In this document: positions 6,701 to 12,013 of the stretch, piece by piece
How the letters are laid out: the number at the start of each line of letters is the position of its first letter
Numbering within the stretch: the stretch's first letter is position 1
NCBI GenBank assembly: GCA_007135505.1
Contig: SLIS01000399.1
Span: 1-12,111, forward strand
Reading direction: 5' to 3'
DNA length: 12,111 nt
Origin: Halovivax sp.
Lineage (GTDB): Archaea > Halobacteriota > Halobacteria > Halobacteriales > Natrialbaceae
The notes under the pieces: model-generated
Database searches by the model: none
Seen by the model: only the letters and a program-made list of their open reading frames with translations
What the model was told of the DNA's origin: nothing
Program-made: the position numbers and the translations under genes

Positions 6701-7747
6701 ATGAGTACTGCCGAACCACGACTCTGTCGAAGCTTCCAGACTGCACCGGCCGCCGTCGCGAAGGCCGATACGGCGAAGTACCTGCGCTCCGGCCTCACCG
6801 CCGACGGGTTCGAGGCACCCGACTGGCTCGTTCCGGACCTCGAAGACGGGACGGCACCCGGCAAGAAAGCCGAGGGCCTCGAAAACACGATCGAATTGCT
6901 GAGTGCCCACTCGATTTCCGGCGAGTGCTGGCCGCGCGTGGAATGGAGCTACGCGGACCCGTCGGCCCGTGAGCGCGGTCGTGGGCAGATCGACGCGCTC
7001 GTCCGAGAAACTGACTCAGCGATCGACGGCGTCGTCGTGCCGAAACTCGGCGGTATTGACGACCTCGAGCGGGTTGACGAAACGCTCTCCGACCTCGAAT
7101 CGACCTACGGAATCGAGGAGGAATCGATCGGCCTCTCCGTCATTCTCGAATCGGCCCGCGCCCGGTCCGAACTCCGTGAGATCGCACAGCTGGGTGGCGC
7201 ATCCAGACTCCATGCCATCGTCTTCGGGCCGGTCGATTACACGGCGGAACTCGGGGGCCGCGACCTCGGTGACGGGCGGCCACAGTGGAACGGCTTGCTC
7301 GAAGCACTTTCGTACGAGACGAGTGCGACCGGCCTCCTCGCGATCGGTGGTCCGTTCGACGAACTGTACACTACTCGTGCCGGCGTACGGACGTACAACG
7401 GCGACGCGTACGCGTCCCAGGTAGAACGCGAGGCTCACATCGGCCTCGACGGCTCGTGGTCACTCCACCCAAAGCAGACTATCCAGGCCAATCACGTTCA
7501 CATGCCAACTCCGTCGGAACTGGAACGCGCGATACGACGGATCGAGCGTGCGGCCGACGCGATCGCCGAGGGGACCGGTGCCGTCGCCATCGACGGACAG
7601 ATGATCGACGAAGCGACGCTCAAGAACTTCCGCAACACGGTCCGAACCGTCCGAGCGATCGACGAGCGCCACCCCGAGCAGACGACGGATCGGTACGACG
7701 GCGAACTCCTCGAGCGAGCACGCTCGCTCGAACTGGCTCGATCCTGA
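6701..7747 (+). CDS. citE: beta-methylmalyl-CoA lyase (CitE-like, HpcH/HpaI aldolase family)
   Basis: This lyase should cleave beta-methylmalyl-CoA to glyoxylate and propionyl-CoA, closing the sequence encoded upstream. Glyoxylate then goes to malate via malate synthase. The 348-aa TIM-barrel protein shows the CitE/Mcl motifs in order: VPDLEDGTAPGKKAEG (44-59), the active-site Arg region PRVEW (R79), VVVPKLGG (111-118), the Mg2+ ligand E150 in VILESARAR, D179 in FGPVDYTAELG, and the C-terminal lid segment SWSLHPKQTIQANHV. The gene is separated from mch by 37 nt instead of a 4-nt overlap. I see no clear Shine-Dalgarno sequence and no TATA box at the usual 28 nt, so co-transcription with mch is likely but not proven. 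CitE paralogues can be malyl-CoA lyases or citramalyl-CoA lyases; context favours the methylmalyl role. Confidence 0.9.
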   Translation: MSTAEPRLCRSFQTAPAAVAKADTAKYLRSGLTADGFEAPDWLVPDLEDGTAPGKKAEGLENTIELLSAHSISGECWPRVEWSYADPSARERGRGQIDALVRETDSAIDGVVVPKLGGIDDLERVDETLSDLESTYGIEEESIGLSVILESARARSELREIAQLGGASRLHAIVFGPVDYTAELGGRDLGDGRPQWNGLLEALSYETSATGLLAIGGPFDELYTTRAGVRTYNGDAYASQVEREAHIGLDGSWSLHPKQTIQANHVHMPTPSELERAIRRIERAADAIAEGTGAVAIDGQMIDEATLKNFRNTVRTVRAIDERHPEQTTDRYDGELLERARSLELARS

Positions 7748-7803
7748 TACTCGGTCAATGGGCATTCGACCCGGTCCTCCTCTCTTCTACGGCTGTACTG
7801 GCT

Positions 7804-7820
7804 GCTCGGTTTTGTTCTCG
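7804..7820 (+). terminator. possible T-rich terminator after the methylaspartate operon
   Basis: A pyrimidine-rich stretch after the lyase stop ends in a TTTT run (GGTTTTGTTCTC) about 60-70 nt downstream. Archaeal RNA polymerase stops at such T-runs without needing a hairpin, and none is seen. The support is weak. Confidence 0.3.
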
Positions 7821-7836
7821 ATAGGTTCTCGTCGAT

Positions 7837-7850
7837 AGTTTTACTATACC
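7837..7850 (+). promoter_or_regulatory. probable TATA region of the small zinc-protein gene
   Basis: The AT-rich stretch AGTTTTACTATACC is centred about 42 nt before the ATG at 7886, which would give a short leader of about 15 nt. GAGTATC near 7857 is a weaker alternative at the leaderless distance. Confidence 0.4.
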
Positions 7851-7885
7851 GACCTGAGTATCGTGCATCGAGTTGAGTACTACGC

Positions 7886-8266
7886 ATGCCACCGGAACTC
7901 GGCAGACGATGTGTCCGTTGTAACCGCGAACCAGGCTTCAACCGTGCCGTTCTCGATCTCGTCACCAACACCGAAGTTGGTGCGCTCTGTCGAAACTGCG
8001 AACTCGACGCCCTGTCAGATACGGGTGTCTTCGAACGCGGTTCGACCGACGGCACCTGTGGCTGTCCCGGTTGCGAACGCGACGCGCTGTTTGCCTTCCC
8101 CCGGTGGCTCCCCGAAACGACCGTCAGTGACGGGACGGTCGAATCCCGCGTCGACTACGATCGCGACGCGAATCCGATGGCGTTCTGTGACGAACACTAC
8201 GACGACCTCGTCTCGGGCAAGGAGATTCCCTCCGCGGCACACCCGGCTGCGTCGGACCATCGCTAG
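7886..8266 (+). CDS. small protein with two predicted zinc-binding sites, function unknown
   Basis: The 126-aa protein has two cysteine clusters. The first pairs C9-x2-C12 (RRCVRCNRE) with C35-x2-C38 (LCRNCELDAL), a treble-clef or zinc-ribbon type site. The second has C58-x-C60-x2-C63 (TCGCPGC) and C101-x2-H104 (FCDEHYDDL), enough for a second Zn site with one spare cysteine. The first site resembles small archaeal zinc ribbons that bind nucleic acid or protein, but I do not recognise the family and assign no function. There is no signal peptide or membrane segment. It follows the lyase gene on the same strand after 138 bp with its own AT-rich promoter and a T-run in between, so it is probably a separate unit. 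Codon use and acidity match the neighbours, and the regular cysteine spacing supports real coding. Confidence 0.8.
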   Translation: MPPELGRRCVRCNREPGFNRAVLDLVTNTEVGALCRNCELDALSDTGVFERGSTDGTCGCPGCERDALFAFPRWLPETTVSDGTVESRVDYDRDANPMAFCDEHYDDLVSGKEIPSAAHPAASDHR

Positions 8267-8542
8267 GCCGAACGGTCGCTTCAGCGCGTCGAAGAACGGT
8301 GGTACTTGGACGACTCGACGCTGGCCGCTCCGTTTCGATCGGCTTCGATCGCGGGTCTGCTTCGCCAGCCTGCTCTCGATTAGTACGCACTGACTCCTCG
8401 TGTGCGTCGTCTCGTCGGTGGGTTACGGTTGTGTGACTTTTGATCGACCTGAGGACGTCTCGATCATCGTTCGCGATCGGGCGGCTCCTGCAATTCGCAT
8501 CTCCCCTCGCTCAGCTGGCGCTCACTGATCGTTCGGCAGTAA
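8267..8542. other. gene-poor interval before tRNA-Ser, nothing convincing seen
   Basis: These 276 bp lie between the convergent zinc-protein and tRNA-Ser genes. No reading frame here has haloarchaeal coding character. A direct repeat of CGATCGGCTT/CGATCGCGG near 8335-8352 and an ACTTTTGATC word near 8430-8442 are the only patterns noted, and neither has a clear role. No copy of the tRNA 3' end is present to suggest an attachment site. Confidence 0.5.
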
Positions 8543-8626
8543 CGGTGGGGATGGGATTTGAACCCATGAGGCCTTCCGGCCACCTGCTCTCAAGGCAGGC
8601 GCGTTGGTCCGCTCTGCCACCCCACC
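8543..8626 (-). tRNA. tRNA-Ser (anticodon UGA)
   Basis: The minus strand folds as a class II tRNA. The acceptor stem GGTGGGG pairs with CCCCACC, followed by discriminator G. The anticodon stem CCTGC/GCAGG encloses the 7-nt loop CTTGAGA with anticodon TGA (complement of 8590-8592). The long variable arm TGGCCGGAAGGCCTC forms a GGCC/GGCC hairpin, as expected for serine, and the T arm is ATGGG/TTCAAAT/CCCAT. The terminal CCA is not encoded. A T-rich promoter box is centred 28 nt upstream. No intron is seen. Confidence 0.96.
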
Positions 8627-8649
8627 ACGGGTGGAACTTCCCGTCCCTC

Positions 8650-8661
8650 GCAAAAAGCGTT
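8650..8661 (-). promoter_or_regulatory. box A promoter of tRNA-Ser, possibly also terminator of the upstream gene
   Basis: The minus strand reads AACGCTTTTTGC, with the T-run centred about 28 nt before the tRNA 5' end. It lies about 12-23 nt after the stop of the DUF2064-like gene on the same strand, so the five Ts could also terminate that transcript. Confidence 0.5.
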
Positions 8662-8672
8662 GTCGGTCCGTG

Positions 8673-9410
8673 TCAGGATCGAACGAGGGAGCGGCCGTCG
8701 GGGGTGAAGAGACCGAGATCGTCGATCGTCCGGGCGGTCGCCTCGGGGACGGGTTTGCCGGCAGCGGCTCTGGCGTCGATCGTCGCGATGGTCGTGGCCA
8801 GGCCAGCCTCGGTGTCGATCGTCGGGACGGCGGGAGCGAACCCGATCGCCAGTTCGGCCGCACCCGCACGCTCGGCGAGCGTCGCGAGAGCTGGTGCGTC
8901 GTAGGCGCCGGCGAAGTCGATCGTCGTCGCGAACGCCGACAGGTAGACGCCACCGGCTCCGTTCGCTCCGAGGACGACGTCGTTGCGACGAGTGGCCATC
9001 GCCACGCCGTCGATCTCCGTGCGACGAATGAGCGGGGCCGTGGGTTCCAGGACGCTCACGCTCCGGGCGTCCTCTCGCTCGAGCAGGTGCGTGACGGTGT
9101 TGCCGATGCGAGCGGCGGTGTTCGAACCGACCTGGCGTTCGAAACGTGGCGCGTCCGGTTCCGATAGGCCCTCGGTGACGAGTTCCCGACTGGCAGTCTC
9201 CGGGTTCTCGTCGCCGTCGGACGTGTTCGCCGACCCGTCGCGGTAGTTCACCAGCAACGACCCGCCGCTCGACTCGACGGCTCGGACGACGTCGGTGACT
9301 GCAGCCGCGTACAGTTCGGTCGCCTCACCGCGGGAAACGACGCTCCCGGCGACGAGTTCCGGGAGGTGTCGGGACGATTCGGTGGGCTCGACGGGCACGA
9401 CGACGATCAT
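8673..9410 (-). CDS. DUF2064-like protein (divergent nucleotide-sugar transferase-like fold)
   Basis: The 245-aa protein starts MIVVVPVEPTESSRHLPELV. The frame is open for 134 more codons upstream, but those are basic and Cys-rich, run antisense to the next gene, and do not fit the family. The segment GNTVTHLLEREDARSVSVLE (103-122), then PTAPL (123-127) and RRNDVVLGANGAGGVYLSAF (141-160), parallels the DUF2064 pattern in which a GTDSP motif is followed by DVVLGPAxDGGYYLxGL. Here the usual Asp of the first motif is replaced by Glu122 (LEPTAPL), and the Asp-Gly-Gly becomes Ala-Gly-Gly. The fold resembles glycosyltransferase family A, but catalysis is uncertain. I recognise close relatives only from haloarchaea. 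It lies upstream of tRNA-Ser on the same strand, with no evident functional link. Confidence 0.8.
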   Translation of the reverse strand: MIVVVPVEPTESSRHLPELVAGSVVSRGEATELYAAAVTDVVRAVESSGGSLLVNYRDGSANTSDGDENPETASRELVTEGLSEPDAPRFERQVGSNTAARIGNTVTHLLEREDARSVSVLEPTAPLIRRTEIDGVAMATRRNDVVLGANGAGGVYLSAFATTIDFAGAYDAPALATLAERAGAAELAIGFAPAVPTIDTEAGLATTIATIDARAAAGKPVPEATARTIDDLGLFTPDGRSLVRS

Positions 9411-9439
9411 ACCGACTACTGGATGGAGGACGACCTTGA

Positions 9440-9457
9440 GGGCGACGCTTTTCGCCC
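9440..9457. repeat. 6-bp inverted repeat upstream of the DUF2064-like gene
   Basis: GGGCGA (9440-9445) and TCGCCC (9452-9457) are perfect complements around a 6-nt spacer, CGCTTT. The element lies 30-47 nt upstream of the minus-strand start at 9410, over the expected core promoter. It could be an operator or a chance GC-rich repeat. Confidence 0.3.
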
Positions 9458-9508
9458 GTACGATCGCGGTTCGAGCAGGCCATCCAGCGGCGATACGCTG
9501 CCCCCGCG

Positions 9509-9515
9509 AATTAAG
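9509..9515 (+). promoter_or_regulatory. TATA box of the 73-aa membrane protein gene
   Basis: AATTAAG is centred 28 nt before the ATG at 9540. It supports that start codon and a leaderless transcript. Confidence 0.55.
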
Positions 9516-9539
9516 AACGGTCGGCTCCCATGTTTGGGC

Positions 9540-9761
9540 ATGAACGCACGTGAACTCACCGGCGGACTCGGCGTCCTCGCGGTCGTCGGTTTCGTCGCGC
9601 TGGGCGTGTACACACTCCTGACCGAATACGCGTTCGAAGGCGCCGCCGGCGAGCTGGCAGCACCGGTCGTGGGCTCGCTCGTCCTGGCCGCGATCGTCGT
9701 CGCCCTCCTCTCGGCGCTCGGCGTCCGTGGTGGCGGCTGGATCCGAACGCCGTACTGGTAA
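9540..9761 (+). CDS. small two-helix membrane protein, function unknown
   Basis: The 73-aa product begins MNARELTGGLG and has two hydrophobic stretches long enough to cross the membrane. TM1 is at about residues 8-27, TM2 at about residues 42-62, separated by a short acidic loop (TEYAFEGAAGELA). The C-terminus (VRGGGWIRTPYW) carries two Arg, which by the positive-inside rule would put both ends in the cytoplasm; the short N-terminus also holds an Arg. The frame is open further upstream, but the TATA box 28 nt before this ATG and the start of the hydrophobic pattern favour 9540. It is divergent from the DUF2064-like gene and convergent with the glycosylase-like gene (40-bp gap). It looks like a haloarchaeal small membrane protein, but I do not recognise a named family. 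Confidence 0.75.
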   Translation: MNARELTGGLGVLAVVGFVALGVYTLLTEYAFEGAAGELAAPVVGSLVLAAIVVALLSALGVRGGGWIRTPYW

Positions 9762-9801
9762 ATTCCGGTGTCGGCCCGTCGCTCGGCCCACTGCGAGCGA
9801 C

Positions 9802-10428
9802 TCACCGTTCACGCCGGCCCTTCGTCTGGCGATAGTCCGATGCCATAATCGAGGCGAACGACTGGACCCACTCGTCTCGCTCGTCGTCGCTCGTCCCCGT
9901 CGGCTCCAGCATCGGGACGAGTTCGAATCCGCGGCCTCGAATGGTAGAGGCGTGGGTCTCGTCGATCCGTAGCTCCGCCGGTGATCGCGTCGTGTACCAG
10001 GAACCCAGTCGCGTCAACGCCCGCTGTCCGACGGGTATCAGGAGCTCGGGGTTGATCATGCGGATCTCCGCATCGAGGTACGGTTCACACGCGTCGATCT
10101 CGTCGGATGTGGGTGCGCGGTCCGGATGTCGACAGCGCGTCAGCCCTGTGAGATAGACGTTGACCAGCCGGGGCCGGGCGGGATCGCTGGTGAGATCGCA
10201 GAGTCCGAGTCGCGTGAGCATGCGGGCGAGTGGCGAAAACTCGCCGTCGCCGGCGTAGGGAACCCCGGTTTCGTCGGCTCGGTCGGTCGGGTTCTCCCCG
10301 ACGACGAGAAAGTCCGCCTCGACGTCTCCATATCCGTGGACGACGGTCCGACGAGTCTCACAGAGCGCGGGACAGTTCCGACAGTCCTCGTCCATCCCGA
10401 ACGGATTCGATCGGGTCTGCTGGTCCAT
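9802..10428 (-). CDS. uracil-DNA glycosylase superfamily protein, divergent haloarchaeal type
   Basis: The 208-aa protein has the layout of Fe-S family 4/5 uracil-DNA glycosylases. Four cysteines suit a 4Fe-4S cluster: C16 and C19 (CRNCPALC, with C23 spare), C99 (TRCRHPDR) and C114 (DACEPYL). Motif A is ADFLVVGENPTDRADETG, in place of the usual GEAPG. The NVYLTGLTRC segment corresponds to the second conserved Asn-containing block. The usual HPSP active-site motif near the C-terminus is replaced by MLEPTGTSD (about 173-181), so the histidine is absent. The protein ends DYRQTKGRRER, a basic tail I recall in other haloarchaeal members. Whether it removes uracil or another damaged base cannot be decided from sequence. 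The start at 10428 is supported by a T-rich box 28 nt upstream. Confidence 0.85.
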   Translation of the reverse strand: MDQQTRSNPFGMDEDCRNCPALCETRRTVVHGYGDVEADFLVVGENPTDRADETGVPYAGDGEFSPLARMLTRLGLCDLTSDPARPRLVNVYLTGLTRCRHPDRAPTSDEIDACEPYLDAEIRMINPELLIPVGQRALTRLGSWYTTRSPAELRIDETHASTIRGRGFELVPMLEPTGTSDDERDEWVQSFASIMASDYRQTKGRRER

Positions 10429-10449
10429 CGAACGGGTATCGGTCACGCG

Positions 10450-10461
10450 CACAAAAAAGGA
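10450..10461 (-). promoter_or_regulatory. promoter box of the glycosylase-like gene
   Basis: The minus strand reads CCTTTTTTGTG, with the six-T run (10458-10453) centred about 28 nt before the start at 10428. It is also about 55 nt after the stop of the upstream 73-aa gene and could end that transcript. Confidence 0.5.
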
Positions 10462-10513
10462 TCTCGGGGCTGGCGCAATGACTCGAACGGACGGGCCGTA
10501 TTCCTCCGGGGAC

Positions 10514-10735
10514 TTATCGCTCGAGCCCGCCACGTTCGATTACTTCGAGGATGAACTTGACGTTGCGAACGACGTCTTCGGGCGTCGTCTCTTCGTCCGG
10601 ATCGTAGATGTCGCTCGTCCGATAGAGGATGTTTGCGAGTTGCTTGCGTTCGCTCGAGTCACCGCGAATGTCGTTTGCGACCTCGCGTAGCAGCCGTACT
10701 CGATCGGGATTCGGATCGAATTCGTCGTCGGTCAT
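10514..10735 (-). CDS. small conserved acidic protein downstream of mrp, function unknown
   Basis: The 73-aa product MTDDEFDPNPDRVRLLREVA... is acidic, predicted largely helical and soluble. Charged helices around residues 10-25 and 52-70 (PEDVVRNVKFILEVIERGG) flank an SDIYDPDEETT segment at about 41-51. It follows mrp on the same strand with a 24-nt gap and no separate TATA box at the usual distance, so the two are probably one transcript. A GGAG sits about 10 nt before the ATG (minus-strand TGGAGCC), a weak Shine-Dalgarno match suited to an internal operon gene. I do not recognise a named family. Clean codon use and a haloarchaeal-type acidic sequence support real coding. A role alongside Mrp in Fe-S assembly is guesswork from position only. 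Confidence 0.78.
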   Translation of the reverse strand: MTDDEFDPNPDRVRLLREVANDIRGDSSERKQLANILYRTSDIYDPDEETTPEDVVRNVKFILEVIERGGLER

Positions 10736-10759
10736 CGTAGCGTGGCTCCACAGTGTTGG

Positions 10760-11836
10760 TCAGTCGTCGTGTGCTTTCGGGGATCGCGTCTCGACGGAAT
10801 CTGCGACGGCCCGTCGGTGGACGACGCCGACATTGTCCGCAATCTTGGCGGTCGCGTCGCCGAACGCGGTGGCGATTTCGCCGTCTTCGAGGACGGTTGG
10901 TTCACCGGAGTCCCCGCCTTCGCGGACGGACGGGTCGAGTGGGATCGAACCGAGAAACGGTAGGTCGTGAACGTCGGCGAACTCCTCCCCGCCGCCGGCA
11001 CCGAAGATGTCGTGCTCGCCGCCACAGTCCGGACAGGCGAACGTGGCCATGTTCTCCAGGATGCCGAGGACGATCGTTTCGTGCTTGGCGAACATCTCGA
11101 GGCCTTTTCGCGCGTCGTCCAGCGCGACGTCCTGTGGGGTCGTGACGATGACTGCACCCGTGACCGGCATCGTCTGGAGCATCGTCAACTGGGTGTCCCC
11201 GGTCCCCGGTGGGAGGTCGACGACGAGGTAGTCCAGCTGTCCCCACTCGACGTCCTCCGTCAGCTGCGTGATGACCTTGTGAACCATCGGTCCGCGCCAG
11301 ATGACCGGGTCGTCTTCGCCCAGGAGGAAGGCCATGCTCATCAGCTTGACGCCGTACTTCTCGGGGGGGACGAGCGTCTCGTCCTCAGTGGCCATCGGCG
11401 GCTCGTCCGCGTCGACCATTCGCGGCACGTTCGGACCGTAGATGTCGGCGTCGAAGAGCCCGACCCGGGCACCGAGCTCTGAGAGCCCCGCTGCGAGGTT
11501 GACCGCGACGGTCGACTTGCCGACACCACCTTTCCCGGAGGCGACGGCGATGACGTTCTTGACGTTCGCCAGCACGGTTTCGTTCGCTGGCGTGTCGTCT
11601 CGACCGGGAACGCTGGCCGAGAGGTCCACCTCGTAGTCGTCGGTGGCGAGTGCGGCTTGGACCTCCCCGGCGAGGTCGGTTTCGGCCGGTGAGTACGGTG
11701 CGCCGAGTGCGAGGTCGACGCGGATGGTCCCGTCGTCGACGGAGACGTCGTTCACGAGGCCGAGTGAGACGATGTCGGAACCCAGTGCCGGATCCTCGAC
11801 CTCGCTGAGTCTGTCGCGTACCACATCCTCGTCCAT
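10760..11836 (-). CDS. mrp: Mrp/NBP35-type Fe-S cluster carrier ATPase
   Basis: Mrp (ApbC) is a P-loop ATPase that holds a labile Fe-S cluster at a dimer interface and passes it to apoproteins in the cytoplasm. The 358-aa product has an N-terminal MIP18/DUF59 domain (about 1-75, MDEDVVRDRLSEVEDPALG). The deviant Walker A is ASGKGGVGKST (99-109), followed by LFDADIYGPNVP (128-138), the switch/Walker B region DYLVVDLPPGTGD (202-214), and the cluster-binding CxxC pair C268-x2-C271 (FACPDCGG). The length is typical for the archaeal two-domain form. An in-frame TTG lies 37 codons upstream, but the ATG at 11836 starts exactly at the DUF59 domain and has a promoter box 28 nt away. The tail after about residue 340 is poorly conserved. 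Confidence 0.95.
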   Translation of the reverse strand: MDEDVVRDRLSEVEDPALGSDIVSLGLVNDVSVDDGTIRVDLALGAPYSPAETDLAGEVQAALATDDYEVDLSASVPGRDDTPANETVLANVKNVIAVASGKGGVGKSTVAVNLAAGLSELGARVGLFDADIYGPNVPRMVDADEPPMATEDETLVPPEKYGVKLMSMAFLLGEDDPVIWRGPMVHKVITQLTEDVEWGQLDYLVVDLPPGTGDTQLTMLQTMPVTGAVIVTTPQDVALDDARKGLEMFAKHETIVLGILENMATFACPDCGGEHDIFGAGGGEEFADVHDLPFLGSIPLDPSVREGGDSGEPTVLEDGEIATAFGDATAKIADNVGVVHRRAVADSVETRSPKAHDD

Positions 11837-11860
11837 ACTGCACCTGCGGGTATCGGGCTC

Positions 11861-11869
11861 GAAAAGCGT
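11861..11869 (-). promoter_or_regulatory. promoter box of mrp
   Basis: The minus strand reads ACGCTTTTC, centred about 28 nt before the mrp ATG. This supports that start and a leaderless transcript. The word closely matches the tRNA-Ser promoter box. Confidence 0.5.
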
Positions 11870-11983
11870 TGTGTTAGATGGATCCGAAACGGGGTGGAGG
11901 TGGGCGAGGCGCGTTGGGCAGGGCCGAACGTCGGTGGTCGGCTCCAATTCGAGACACCGCGGGGACTGGAACTACCCGGAAAG

Positions 11984-11991
11984 GCTTTTGC
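11984..11991 (+). promoter_or_regulatory. promoter box of the eIF2B-like gene
   Basis: GCTTTTGC is centred about 27 nt before the ATG at 12014 and fits the same CTTTT-type box seen for other genes here. Confidence 0.45.
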
Positions 11992-12013
11992 CCGAACGGA
12001 CGACGCCTCAGAC

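Noticed and set aside
8335..8352. A short direct repeat of CGATCGGCTT-like words
   Set aside because: It has two imperfect copies only, is made of CGATCG words frequent in this genome, and has no array or element around it.
8440..8904. A plus-strand open frame spanning the tRNA-Ser gene
   Set aside because: It is antisense to the tRNA and to the DUF2064-like gene end; translation of the tRNA complement is not meaningful.
9366..9539. A longer start for the 73-aa membrane protein
   Set aside because: The extra 58 residues overlap the divergent gene's start region, and a TATA box sits 28 nt before the shorter start.
9411..9812. A 134-codon upstream extension of the DUF2064-like gene
   Set aside because: It runs antisense through the 73-aa membrane protein gene and is basic and Cys-rich; the family begins at MIVVVPVEP.
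11837..11947. A TTG start 37 codons upstream for mrp
   Set aside because: The DUF59 domain begins exactly at the downstream ATG, and the upstream stretch contains the promoter box.
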